Made by a program: the position numbers and the translations under genes. Below are positions 35,722 to 43,936 of a DNA stretch of 64,000 bases, piece by piece. Position 1 is the stretch's first letter. Every line of letters starts with the position of its first letter. Below the pieces are notes generated by a model. It was not told the DNA's origin. It ran no database searches and worked only from the letters and a program-made list of their open reading frames with translations. This DNA is from Yoonia sp. (lineage in GTDB: Bacteria; Pseudomonadota; Alphaproteobacteria; Rhodobacterales; Rhodobacteraceae): contig NZ_JACUUJ010000003.1 of assembly GCF_014859355.1 (NCBI RefSeq), forward strand, positions 1 through 64,000, read 5' to 3'.

Positions 35722-35737
35722 GTAGGGTGCACCCTAC
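35722..35737. repeat. Palindrome GTAGGGTGCACCCTAC
   Basis: A perfect 16-base palindrome sits between the enolase-superfamily gene and the alcohol dehydrogenase gene. The GTAGGGTG core recurs after miaB (GGGTAGGGTGGGTGC near 49356) and in the hairpin after metK, suggesting a dispersed short repeat in this genome. Confidence 0.6.
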
Positions 35738-35746
35738 GGCGCGGTT

Positions 35747-36826
35747 CTAATCAAACACGATGACATTGCGTTTTGCGCTGCCGGTCTTTGTATCGGCGAT
35801 TGCTTCGTTGATCTGTTCCAGCGTCCAGCGGCCCGAGATCAGCTCGTCCAGTTTCAGCCGCCCTTGTTTATACAGATCAACCATCCACGGAATATCGCGT
35901 GCGATCACGACATCGCCCATCTTGGACCCGACCATGCCTTGCCCCGTCGCGGCCAGCATCACAGGTTCATAGGTGGACATCGCACCGGAATGGGGCATGC
36001 CGACCATGATCACCCGGCCACCGTTGGCCAGATATTGCGGTGCCTGATCATAGGCAGGGATCGCGCCAACGGTGACAAAGACCGCATCCGCCCCGCGCCC
36101 CATGGCCTGTTTGGCGGCGCGCCAAGGTTTTTCGGCGGTTGCCAGCACCCCGTCGGTTGCCCCGAATTCGCGCGCAATGGCCAGCTTTTCCTGCGACATG
36201 TCCACGGCCACGATCCGGCGCGCACCCGCGATCCGCGCGCCCTGAATGGCGTTCAGGCCAACGCCACCCGCACCAATCACAACCACATCCTGCCCCGCCC
36301 GCAAGCCAGCGGCATTCACCACTGCGCCAACGCCGGTGATCACGCCGCAGGCCAGCAGCGATGCGGCCTCCATCCCGATGCCTTCGGGCAGTTTGACGAC
36401 CTGGCTTTGGTCGACGACGACCCGTTCGGCAAAGCCGCCGGTGTTCATCGCCTGATGCAATGCACCGCCATTTGCGGTGCGCAGCGGCCCGCTGGCCATA
36501 TCGGTTTCGCAAGCAACGGGTTTGCCACTCGCACAAGACGGGCAAGTGCCGCAAGCGCGGATCAGGGTGACAACGACAGAATCACCAACCGCCACACCGC
36601 GCACGCCTTCGCCCACGGCGCTGACATGGCCTGCGGCCTCGTGGCCATAAACGGCTGGCAGCGTGCCGCCCCAGCCGCCGTCGATATAGGATATATCCGA
36701 ATGACAGATCGCGCAGGCGCGCAAGCTTACCTCGACCTCGCCCATCCGGGGGGCGGCAAGGGTGATGGTTTCAATCTGCAAGGGCTGCCCGAAGGCGTGG
36801 CAAACGGCGGCTTTGATTTGTGGCAT
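35747..36826 (-). CDS. Zinc-dependent alcohol dehydrogenase
   Basis: A 359-residue medium-chain dehydrogenase starting at ATG 36826 (MPQIKAAVCHAFG). Catalytic zinc ligands are visible in RACAICHSD and GHEAAGH; the structural-zinc lobe is RACGTCPSCASGKPVACE with four cysteines; the nucleotide-binding Rossmann motif is VVIGAGGVGLNAIQGA, followed by VAVD. It oxidises an alcohol or reduces an aldehyde with NAD(P). The track start at 36940 runs through the intergenic region and was rejected. Class III (formaldehyde) specificity is possible, but the exact substrate is open. Confidence 0.9.
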   Translation of the reverse strand: MPQIKAAVCHAFGQPLQIETITLAAPRMGEVEVSLRACAICHSDISYIDGGWGGTLPAVYGHEAAGHVSAVGEGVRGVAVGDSVVVTLIRACGTCPSCASGKPVACETDMASGPLRTANGGALHQAMNTGGFAERVVVDQSQVVKLPEGIGMEAASLLACGVITGVGAVVNAAGLRAGQDVVVIGAGGVGLNAIQGARIAGARRIVAVDMSQEKLAIAREFGATDGVLATAEKPWRAAKQAMGRGADAVFVTVGAIPAYDQAPQYLANGGRVIMVGMPHSGAMSTYEPVMLAATGQGMVGSKMGDVVIARDIPWMVDLYKQGRLKLDELISGRWTLEQINEAIADTKTGSAKRNVIVFD

Positions 36827-36899
36827 GGGCGGGCCTTTGGTCTGGTGTTGCTTTGCGCCACCGTGTGAAATTGGCCGGCGATGCGCAAGGGCGTTTTCG

Positions 36900-38117
36900 T
36901 CACGCAACGCGCGATTTTGTGCGCCGTGGGGTCTGCACAAAGACCAAGATGCAGCAGACGGTCAGGATCGCCGACAAAAGAAACGGCGCGCCGGGCATGT
37001 AGAACACCGTGCCGGGCGCGGTGAAATACCAGAACGTCTGGGTCACGATCAGTGGGGCCACAATGGTTGCCACCGCGTTGATGGATGTGACGGTGCCTTG
37101 CAATTCGCCCTGTTGGTCGTCCGCAGCGGTGCGCGACATGATCCCTTGCAAGGCAGGCCCGGCGATGGACCCAAGGGCGGTCAGCGGCGTCAGCGCCAGC
37201 GCGACCCAGCCATTGGTGACAAAGGCCAGCAGCACAAAGGCCACAACATCAATGCCCAGCCCCAGCACCACCGCACGACGTTCCCCGATCCTGTTCAGAA
37301 TGGGCCGGATCAACAGCCCCTGCACAATCGCGATACCAATGCCGAACAGGCCCAGCGACAGCCCGATCATCCCCGGCCCCCAGCCAAAGCGTTCGGCCCC
37401 GAAATAGGCCCAGACGCCGGGATAGACAAAGAATGCAACGGTATAGACAAATGTGATCAGCATCAGGCGTTTCAGCCCCGGCAGCGCGCCGATATTGGCG
37501 AATGCCCCCAGCGGGTTGGCGCGGCGCCATTGAAACGGGCGGCGGATGCGGTCGGTCACGGTTTCGGGCAGGATGTAATAGCCGAACACCGCATTGGCCG
37601 CCGCCAGCGCCGCCGCCGCCCAGAACGGCGCCCGCGTGCCAGATTCTGCCAACGCCCCGCCGATCAGCGGCCCCAGCACAAAGCCCACGCCAAAGGCCGC
37701 ACCGATCAGGCCGAAATTCGCGGCTTTTTCTGCGGGTTTGGAAATATCGGCCATATAGGCGGCGGATGTGGATTGCGTCGCCGCCGTGATCCCGCCGATG
37801 ATACGCCCGATGATCAGCAGCCAGATCGTGTGGGCCAGCGCCATCAGCACGTAATCCAGCGCCATGATCACCAGCGACACGATCAGCACCGGGCGGCGGC
37901 CGTATCTGTCTGACAGGCTGCCAAGGGTCGGGCCGCACAAAAACTGCATTGCCGCAAAGATCGTGGCCAGTATCCCGCCCCAAACGGCGGCACGGGCCAG
38001 CCCCGCGCCTTCGACCTCTTGGATCAGGGCGGGCATCACGGGCATGATCAGACCAATGCCCATGGCATCAATCACAACGGTGATCAGGATGAACAGAACG
38101 GGCAGGCGGCTTTTCAT
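36900..38117 (-). CDS. TCR/Tet-type MFS transporter
   Basis: A 405-residue, twelve-segment major facilitator. The motif A loop GSLSDRYGRRPVLIVSL and the opening LFILITVVIDAMGIGLIMPVMP are typical of the TetA/TCR proton-drug antiporter group. Chromosomal members like this are common in roseobacters and need not confer tetracycline resistance; the operon context suggests export or uptake of a catabolic substrate or product. Start at ATG 38117 (MKSRLPVLF) was chosen over the track start, whose 12 extra residues lack membrane character. Its start lies 48 bases after the alpha/beta hydrolase gene. Confidence 0.87.
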   Translation of the reverse strand: MKSRLPVLFILITVVIDAMGIGLIMPVMPALIQEVEGAGLARAAVWGGILATIFAAMQFLCGPTLGSLSDRYGRRPVLIVSLVIMALDYVLMALAHTIWLLIIGRIIGGITAATQSTSAAYMADISKPAEKAANFGLIGAAFGVGFVLGPLIGGALAESGTRAPFWAAAALAAANAVFGYYILPETVTDRIRRPFQWRRANPLGAFANIGALPGLKRLMLITFVYTVAFFVYPGVWAYFGAERFGWGPGMIGLSLGLFGIGIAIVQGLLIRPILNRIGERRAVVLGLGIDVVAFVLLAFVTNGWVALALTPLTALGSIAGPALQGIMSRTAADDQQGELQGTVTSINAVATIVAPLIVTQTFWYFTAPGTVFYMPGAPFLLSAILTVCCILVFVQTPRRTKSRVA

Positions 38118-38165
38118 GCGGTGCAGCGTTAAACCGTTCGGTTCACTTTGCAAACCCCGAGATGA

Positions 38166-38864
38166 TCACCCTGCAATACGGATCAGATGCGCGGCCAGCC
38201 CGGCAGGGTCGGCCAGAAACGGCGAATGCGACGTGGGCATTTCGGTCACGGTTGCGGCGGGCCAGTCGGCGGTCATTGTCACCTGAAATTCCGGTGGAAT
38301 GGTCCTGTCATCCAGACAGCGGATGTAGTGGCGCGGCAGGTCATGGGCGGGTGTCAGCGGCGTTTCCTGCGGCAGGATCGGCTGGGGGCACAGCTGTGCG
38401 ACCGCCCAATCCGCGCGGTCGCGGGGCACATCGTGATAAAACTTTTCCGCTGCCCGTGACGGATCGACCGTGAATGTCACACGGTCCGCATCGACCACAA
38501 TCGCATCCAGCAGGGGCTGTCTGGGGGCCATCCGGCGCATATCGGCCAGCGATTTGCCCGCCATCGGCACATAGGCGCACAGATAGATCAGTTTGCTGAT
38601 CTTTTCGTGCGCAAGGTTGGCCGCCGCCGTAATCGGATAACCGGCCATGGAATGACCAACCAACACCACTGGCGTGTCAATCGCATCGACAATGGCGCGG
38701 GCGTAAAGGTCCAGCGTCACGTCACCGGGCGGGGTCGTGTCTGCGCCATGCGACGGCAGATCAATCGCGCGGGCCGTGTGACCCGCTGCCTGCAGATGTG
38801 GGATCACGTCATCCCAGCACCACGCCCCGTGGCATGATCCGTGGATAAGCAGGAAATCAGACAT
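38166..38864 (-). CDS. Alpha/beta hydrolase (first)
   Basis: A 232-residue alpha/beta-fold hydrolase opening with LLIHGSCHGAWCWDDVIPHL, the oxyanion-hole region. The nucleophile elbow is VLVGHSMAGYP (serine near residue 78), and MPTSHSPFLADP carries the likely catalytic histidine near residue 215. The short N-terminus and SHSPF end resemble the hydroxynitrile lyase/methylesterase group. Its start overlaps the stop of the PcaD-like gene by eight bases, placing it in the minus-strand operon. Substrate unknown. Confidence 0.87.
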   Translation of the reverse strand: MSDFLLIHGSCHGAWCWDDVIPHLQAAGHTARAIDLPSHGADTTPPGDVTLDLYARAIVDAIDTPVVLVGHSMAGYPITAAANLAHEKISKLIYLCAYVPMAGKSLADMRRMAPRQPLLDAIVVDADRVTFTVDPSRAAEKFYHDVPRDRADWAVAQLCPQPILPQETPLTPAHDLPRHYIRCLDDRTIPPEFQVTMTADWPAATVTEMPTSHSPFLADPAGLAAHLIRIAG

Positions 38865-39648
38865 GGCCGGTATCTTTCAGAAACTGGTTCAGGATCGTGG
38901 CATAACCTGCGGGGTCTTCCGCACAGGGCAGGTGGCCTACGCGCGGGATCAGCCGAAACTGTGACCCGGGGATCAGATCGACGGTTTCGCGCACCAGATC
39001 AGGCGGGGTGGCGCCATCATCTGCCCCGGCTATGCCCAGCGTCGGCAGGCGCAACCCGCTGGTGGGGGTATAGAAATCGGTTCCAGCAATCGCCGCACAG
39101 GTGCCCGCATAGCCCTGCGCGGGGGTGGCAACCAACATATCCTGCCAAGGCGCCATCGCTGGCGTCCCATAGAAATCGCGGCCGAACCAGCGTTGCATGA
39201 CGCCATCGGCCATCGCGGCCAGCCCTTTGGAGTTCACAGTGTCGATCCGGTCCTGCCACATCTGCGGGCTGCCGATCTTGGCGGCGGTGTTTGACAGCAC
39301 CAACGCACGGATGATGTCGGGCCGTTTGATCGCCAGCCCCTGCGCCACCATCCCGCCCACCGACAGGCCCACAAACAACGCATCGCGCACATCCAGCGCA
39401 TCGCAGATCGCCGCGGCGTCGCTGATCAGCTGGCCCATCGTATAGGGCGCATCCGGCACATCCGATTGCCCGTGCCCGCGCATGTCATAGCGCACGATGC
39501 GCAGGCCAGCGGGCAACAAGGGCACAACCCCATCCCACAAATGCAGGGTGGTCCCCAGCGAATTGGCGAACATGATGGTTGGCGCGGCGGGGTCGTCCAC
39601 CCCATCGACACGCGCGTGCAACGCCACACCATCGCGGTTGATTTTCAT
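38857..39648 (-). CDS. pcaD: 3-oxoadipate enol-lactonase-like hydrolase
   Basis: A 263-residue alpha/beta hydrolase from ATG 39648 (GGAG upstream). It has the PcaD-like pattern: IMFANSLGTTLHLWDGVVPLL (oxyanion hole NSLG), IVRYDMRGHGQSD, the nucleophile elbow LFVGLSVGGMVAQGLA, IAGADDGATPPD for the acid, and RVGHLPCAEDP for the histidine. PcaD opens 3-oxoadipate enol-lactone in the protocatechuate branch. No other pca gene is in the window, so either an orphan PcaD or a related lactonase is possible. The 35 leading residues of the track ORF overlap the endonuclease-like gene and were dropped. Confidence 0.78.
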   Translation of the reverse strand: MKINRDGVALHARVDGVDDPAAPTIMFANSLGTTLHLWDGVVPLLPAGLRIVRYDMRGHGQSDVPDAPYTMGQLISDAAAICDALDVRDALFVGLSVGGMVAQGLAIKRPDIIRALVLSNTAAKIGSPQMWQDRIDTVNSKGLAAMADGVMQRWFGRDFYGTPAMAPWQDMLVATPAQGYAGTCAAIAGTDFYTPTSGLRLPTLGIAGADDGATPPDLVRETVDLIPGSQFRLIPRVGHLPCAEDPAGYATILNQFLKDTGHV

Positions 39649-39661
39649 CTGTGTTGCTCCT

Positions 39662-40861
39662 TCAGGCATTGGGGTCTCCCAGCACCATATGCGCCATGAT
39701 CTGCCCGTGATCTGACGCCAGCTTGTTATAGGGCGCTTCGGGGTGAGAGGCATCGGTCAGGTGATCGTTGAAAACATTGAAATATTCCATCTCGCCGATC
39801 TTGCCGACGAAATCGGGATGAAAATGCCGCGACATCAGGATCTGGTCGATGCTTTCGAACACGCCGCCAAAGGTCGATGTATAAACCGCATCGCGCAAGG
39901 ATTTGCGCACAAACAGCTTTTCTGCGGAATAGAGCCTGACCGCGCCGATTTTTTCCTGAATGGTCGCGTCTTCCTGATCGGAATAACGGTCGCGGTGGGT
40001 TTCGGCGTCATGCCGGCGCATCCATGCGTAATTCTTGAACGGGGCTTCGCCGGTAATGATTTCGGTTGAAACGGCGTTTTCGCTGTCGTTGAAATCGCCC
40101 AGCACCATCACCGGATGCCCTGACGCCAGTTCTTGCAGGATGGCGCGGCGCAGCACCCAGGCTTCGGCCATCCGGCGAAGACCGGCGCGCAGCGCCCCCA
40201 GCGCGCGCGTTTCTGCGTCATAGTTCACCAGATCGGCAGCCGGCGGATAGGCGGCGCCTTCGGGCTTGGGCAGTTCCCCCAGTTTCGATTTCAGGTGGCA
40301 GTTGAATACCGTCACGACGGCATCACCGACAGGCACGCGCGCTTTCAGAATGGGCCGGCTCAGCCGTTTGACGCGGTAATGCCCTCCGTCGCTGCCATCA
40401 ATATCGCTAAACGGAATGATCAGCGGTTTGGCCAGATCCTGAATAACCTCGGGCGTTCCCTTGAAACCATAGCGCGACAGGATCGCGACACCGGGCCGCC
40501 GCTGCCCCGGTTCCCCGTCAAAGCTGTTGGGCGCAAAGGCCAACGCGGCCTCGGTATAAGGTTCATAGGCCAGTTTGCGGAAAATCGCCCTGCGGGCATA
40601 TTCTTTGGATCGGTGCGGGATATTCGCAGCATTTGCAGCCATCCCCATTTCGTCGGTTTCGATCACCACGTCGCGCAGCGCCGCCTCAGAGAAAATTTCC
40701 TGAAAACCCACGATGTCGGCGTTCATCGTCAGTAACTGGTCTGCCAGCCACGCGCGTTTCCATGCGTATTCTTCGGGGGTGTATGCCTCGAACCGGTAAT
40801 ATTCCTGATCGGCCTCGATCAGGTTTTTCATGTTGAAACTGGCAATGGTGAATCGGGTCAT
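39662..40861 (-). CDS. Endonuclease/exonuclease/phosphatase family protein
   Basis: A 399-residue EEP-fold protein beginning MTRFTIASFNMKNLIEADQ, the usual first strand with the metal asparagine, then DIVGFQEIFS (metal-binding glutamate), VTVFNCHLKSK, VMVLGDFNDSENA (catalytic D-x-N) and, near the end, SDHGQIMAHMVL (catalytic D-H). Members are DNases, phosphodiesterases or phosphatases. No signal peptide is present. It overlaps the dehydratase gene by four bases, so it belongs to the operon, although a nuclease-like protein in a catabolic run is unexpected and its substrate may be a small phosphate ester. Confidence 0.87.
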   Translation of the reverse strand: MTRFTIASFNMKNLIEADQEYYRFEAYTPEEYAWKRAWLADQLLTMNADIVGFQEIFSEAALRDVVIETDEMGMAANAANIPHRSKEYARRAIFRKLAYEPYTEAALAFAPNSFDGEPGQRRPGVAILSRYGFKGTPEVIQDLAKPLIIPFSDIDGSDGGHYRVKRLSRPILKARVPVGDAVVTVFNCHLKSKLGELPKPEGAAYPPAADLVNYDAETRALGALRAGLRRMAEAWVLRRAILQELASGHPVMVLGDFNDSENAVSTEIITGEAPFKNYAWMRRHDAETHRDRYSDQEDATIQEKIGAVRLYSAEKLFVRKSLRDAVYTSTFGGVFESIDQILMSRHFHPDFVGKIGEMEYFNVFNDHLTDASHPEAPYNKLASDHGQIMAHMVLGDPNA

Positions 40862-41829
40862 GGCAAAGTGTCCAATGCTTGCTTGAAAACGTCAGGGTCC
40901 ACATTCCCGCCCGTGGCAACCGCCACAACTGCATCGCCGCTGAAGGCATCTGCATGAAACAGGGCCGCCGCCAGCGCCACAGCACCGCCCGGTTCCAGCA
41001 CGATTTTCAGACGGTCAAAGGCCAGCCCGACCGCGCGCAGGGCCTCGTTTTCTGTGACGACCACGCCGGGGCCGCAATGGGCCTGCATGATTGGAAAGGT
41101 CAGATCACCGGGTTGTGGTGTGATGATCGCATCGCACAGCGACCCTGATAGCCGGTCGTTGCGCAGGATTCGGCCCGCGGCCAGCGATCGCGTCACATCG
41201 TCGAACCCTTCGGGTTCAGCCGGACGCACGCGCATCCCCGGCGCATCCGCGGCCAGCGCCAACGCGATGCCCGATGTCAGCCCGCCACCCCCGCAGCATA
41301 CGGTCACTTCCGCATCCGTGACGCCAAGTGCAGTCATGTCTTGGGCAATCTCCAGCCCGCAGGTGCCTTGGCCTGCGATCACCTGCGGTTCGTCAAAGGG
41401 TTTGATCAAGGTCAGCCCGCGTGCTTGTGACAGGCGGGCGCCAATCGCGTCGCGGTCCTCGGTGGCGCGATCATAAAGCACAACCTCGGCCCCCAAGGCG
41501 CGGGTATTGGCGATTTTCACAGCGGGCGCATCGGCGGGCATGATGATGACCGCAGGCGCGCCGTGGGTGCGTGCGGCCAATGCAACCCCCTGCGCATGGT
41601 TGCCGCTGGAAAAAGCAATCACGCCCGCCTTGCGCGCGGCATCAGACAGGCCCGACACAGCAGACCAGCCGCCGCGAAACTTGAACGACCCGGTGTGTTG
41701 CAGGCATTCGGCTTTGACGAAAACGCGCCGGCCCGCGATGTCGTCCAGAAACGGCGAGGTCAGGATCGGGGTGTGCCGCGCGTGGCCTGCCAACCGCTGC
41801 GCTGCGGCACGGATCATGTCGATGTTCAT
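40858..41829 (-). CDS. PLP-dependent threonine/serine dehydratase-like enzyme
   Basis: A 323-residue fold-type II PLP enzyme. The lysine lies in QHTGSFKFRGGWSAVSGL, followed by FSSGNHAQGVALAA and the glycine-rich phosphate loop CCGGGGLTSGIALAL. There is no C-terminal ACT regulatory domain, so it is like catabolic threonine dehydratase, serine racemase or hydroxyaspartate dehydratase rather than biosynthetic IlvA. ATG 41829 overlaps the stop of the upstream hydrolase (ATGA), and its stop overlaps the EEP gene start. The true amino acid substrate is not readable from sequence. Confidence 0.87.
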   Translation of the reverse strand: MNIDMIRAAAQRLAGHARHTPILTSPFLDDIAGRRVFVKAECLQHTGSFKFRGGWSAVSGLSDAARKAGVIAFSSGNHAQGVALAARTHGAPAVIIMPADAPAVKIANTRALGAEVVLYDRATEDRDAIGARLSQARGLTLIKPFDEPQVIAGQGTCGLEIAQDMTALGVTDAEVTVCCGGGGLTSGIALALAADAPGMRVRPAEPEGFDDVTRSLAAGRILRNDRLSGSLCDAIITPQPGDLTFPIMQAHCGPGVVVTENEALRAVGLAFDRLKIVLEPGGAVALAAALFHADAFSGDAVVAVATGGNVDPDVFKQALDTLP

Positions 41830-42644
41830 TGCATCTTCTCCAGCCATGCGTGCAGCGCGGCCAGTGCCTGTGGTTCATCCAGAAACGGGACATGCCCGCG
41901 CCCGGGCACATCCACCCGGATCATATCGGGGCGGCGGCGGGCCATTTCATCGGCGGTTTGCGTTGTCAGCAGGTCGGAATTCGCCCCGCGTATCAGCGCC
42001 ACCGGCAGCCCGTCGAGCGCATCGAAAAGTGGCCACAGGTCTGGCGCGGGTTTATCCTGATTGGCCAGCATCGCATCGCGCAGTTGCGGATCATAGCGGA
42101 TGCGCAGGCCATCGGGGGTTTGTGCGTAATGCGCACGCACCTCGGCCAGCCAGCGGTCCATTGGGACATCATCGAACCTTGTCCAATAGGTGTCGCGAAA
42201 CGCAGCCGCGTCAGCATAGGTTTTCTGGGCCGGATTGCGCCCGACATAATCCATGATGATGTCCAGCCCCTGTTGCGAAATTTCCGGCCCGATGTCGTTC
42301 AGCGCGACGCCCAGCAGCCTGTCCTTGGCCGTTGCGGCCAGCATCATCGCAATCAGCCCGCCGCGTGATGTGCCAAGGATCGCGGCGCGCGTCAGTCCCA
42401 GATGATCCATCAGCGCCAGCACATCCGCCGCCTCTTGTGGGACGGTATAGGTCGCGGGATCGGCCCAGTCGGATTGCCCGCGCCCGCGATAATCGGGCCG
42501 GATCAGGCGCACCGGCAAATGCGGTGCCACATGGTCAAAATCCGCGCCGTTGCGCGTCAACCCGGCCAGCGCGATGACTGGCAGGCCGGTGCCTTGGTCG
42601 GTGTAATGCAGTGCAAGGCCGTCATGGCTTTGGTAGGTGGGCAT
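41826..42644 (-). CDS. Alpha/beta hydrolase (third in operon)
   Basis: A 272-residue alpha/beta hydrolase: GTGLPVIALAGLTRNGADFDHV (oxyanion hole), RPDYRGRGQSDWAD, the elbow ILGTSRGGLIAMML with nucleophile serine in GTSRGG, IRGANSDLLT and VPGRGHVPFLDEP for the histidine. GTSRGG-type elbows are found in many roseobacter hydrolases of unknown substrate. It overlaps the dehydratase gene downstream by four bases and the dehalogenase gene upstream by one base (TGATG), showing translational coupling. Confidence 0.87.
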   Translation of the reverse strand: MPTYQSHDGLALHYTDQGTGLPVIALAGLTRNGADFDHVAPHLPVRLIRPDYRGRGQSDWADPATYTVPQEAADVLALMDHLGLTRAAILGTSRGGLIAMMLAATAKDRLLGVALNDIGPEISQQGLDIIMDYVGRNPAQKTYADAAAFRDTYWTRFDDVPMDRWLAEVRAHYAQTPDGLRIRYDPQLRDAMLANQDKPAPDLWPLFDALDGLPVALIRGANSDLLTTQTADEMARRRPDMIRVDVPGRGHVPFLDEPQALAALHAWLEKMQ

Positions 42645-43321
42645 CAGGCAAGCTCCGGTATTTTGGTCAGGTCGGGCAAGACGTGTTGCGGCGCGGCATA
42701 AAGCCTGTCCAAAGGTTCGCCCGCGCGGTTCACCCAGACGGTGTGAAACCCGTAACCGGCAGCCCCCGCTGCATCCCAGCCGTTGGACGATACGAACAGC
42801 ACCTCGTTCCTGGCGCAGCCGAAATGCTGGCCGACCAGATCATAGACACGGGTGTGGGGCTTGAAAACGCCCACATCTTCAACCGACAAGACCTTATCCA
42901 GCAAATCGCCAATGCCTGCCGATTGCACAGCCGCATCCAGCATCGCGGGGCTGCCGTTGGACAAGATCGCCGTGTGCAACCCCCGGTCTTTCAGCGCGGC
43001 CAGCATCGCCGGCACCTCGGGGTAGGCGGCAAGTTCCCAGTAAAGTTCCAAAAGGCGGGTGCGGGTCGCGGGGGCGGTGACTTTGTTCGCCTCCAATGCC
43101 CAATCCAACCCGTCTTGCGTGACCTGCCAGAAATCACAATGCCGCCCGGCCACGGCGCGCAGCCACGTGTATTGCAGCTGTTTCAGCCGCCAGTCGCGCG
43201 CAATCGCGGGCCAGACAGTGGCGAGCGCAGGATGCTCTGGTTCCTTTGCTGCCTGGGCGGCGGCTGCACCCACATCGAACAGGGTGCCATAGGCATCGAA
43301 AACGCAGGTGGTGATTGGCAT
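42644..43321 (-). CDS. Type II haloacid dehalogenase
   Basis: A 225-residue HAD-superfamily protein from ATG 43321. Motif I is TCVFDAYGTLFDVG (nucleophile aspartate), motif II ILSNGSPAML, then VGVFKPHTRVYD (motif III lysine), and FVSSNGWDAAGAAGYGF, which is the SSNxWD signature of L-2-haloacid dehalogenases. It would hydrolyse 2-haloalkanoates to hydroxy acids. It is the first gene of the minus-strand catabolic run; a 24-base near-palindrome lies 60-85 bases upstream. The 35-residue extension of the track ORF covers that intergenic region and was excluded. Confidence 0.9.
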   Translation of the reverse strand: MPITTCVFDAYGTLFDVGAAAAQAAKEPEHPALATVWPAIARDWRLKQLQYTWLRAVAGRHCDFWQVTQDGLDWALEANKVTAPATRTRLLELYWELAAYPEVPAMLAALKDRGLHTAILSNGSPAMLDAAVQSAGIGDLLDKVLSVEDVGVFKPHTRVYDLVGQHFGCARNEVLFVSSNGWDAAGAAGYGFHTVWVNRAGEPLDRLYAAPQHVLPDLTKIPELA

Positions 43322-43381
43322 GATCTGGCCTTTTTTTGATTTTGGGGGCAGCTTGTCACGCCCAGCTTGCGGCGAAAAGGG

Positions 43382-43405
43382 GAAACCTGTTTGCAAACCG
43401 GTTTC
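43382..43405. promoter_or_regulatory. 24-bp near-palindrome, probable operator
   Basis: GAAACCTGTTTGCAAACCGGTTTC is symmetric at 22 of 24 positions, the single mismatched pair being T88/C99. It lies between the divergent haloacid dehalogenase operon and the FKBP gene. The centre TTTGCAAA and AACC/GGTT ends resemble operators of LacI-type repressors; no such regulator is encoded in the window. Confidence 0.6.
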
Positions 43406-43455
43406 ACCTTCCCTAGCTTGCGCCATTCAATTGAAGCAAACGAAAGGCCAGACCA

Positions 43456-43890
43456 ATGAGCGAGGCAAAATCAGGCGACACAGTTCGCATCAACTACACC
43501 GGCACCCTGAAAACCGGCGAGACATTCGACAGTTCTGACGGGCGCGACCCGCTGGAATTCGTTGTCGGTTCCGGCCAGATCATTCCCGGTCTTGACGCCG
43601 CGATCCCCGGCATGGCCGTGGGCGATACCAAAACCGTCGAAGTGCCCTGTGCGCTGGCTTATGGTGAAACCAACCCCGATGCGTGCCAGGCCGTGCCGCG
43701 CGCGGAAATCCCCGATCATATCCCGCTGGACCCCGGCACGCAGCTGCAAATGCAGACGCCCCAAGGGCAGGTGGTGCAGGTCGTCGTGGCTGAAGTGACG
43801 GATGAAGTGGTCACGCTTGATGCCAATCACCCGCTGGCGGGCAAGGATCTGGTGTTCGACATCGAAATTGTGGATATCAAGGCGGCATAA
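43456..43890 (+). CDS. FKBP-type peptidyl-prolyl isomerase (SlyD-like)
   Basis: A 144-residue cytoplasmic protein with the FKBP fold interrupted by an insert-in-flap domain as in SlyD: VRINYTGTLKTGETFDSSDGRDPLEFVVGSGQIIPGLDAAIPGM, then ALAYGETNPD and a beta-rich insert, ending NHPLAGKDLVFDIEIVDI. The closing NHPLAGK motif is diagnostic of SlyD-type isomerases. The histidine/cysteine-rich metal tail of enteric SlyD is absent. It would act as a prolyl isomerase and chaperone. The gene stands alone, convergent with fabI. Confidence 0.92.
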   Translation: MSEAKSGDTVRINYTGTLKTGETFDSSDGRDPLEFVVGSGQIIPGLDAAIPGMAVGDTKTVEVPCALAYGETNPDACQAVPRAEIPDHIPLDPGTQLQMQTPQGQVVQVVVAEVTDEVVTLDANHPLAGKDLVFDIEIVDIKAA

Positions 43891-43899
43891 GATTGGTCG

Positions 43900-43919
43900 G
43901 GTGCGTGCTTGCACGCACC
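43900..43919. terminator. Hairpin between FKBP gene and fabI
   Basis: GGTGCGTGC (43900-43908) and GCACGCACC (43911-43919) form a perfect nine-base inverted repeat between two convergent stops. It lacks a T-run on either side, so it may act as a bidirectional 3-prime end structure rather than a strict intrinsic terminator. Confidence 0.5.
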
Positions 43920-43936
43920 TGCCAAGCCTCGTGTCT

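Noticed and set aside
36900-38117. Tetracycline resistance gene
   Set aside because: The protein belongs to the broad TCR/Tet MFS group, but motif and context do not show resistance; it is set in a catabolic operon.
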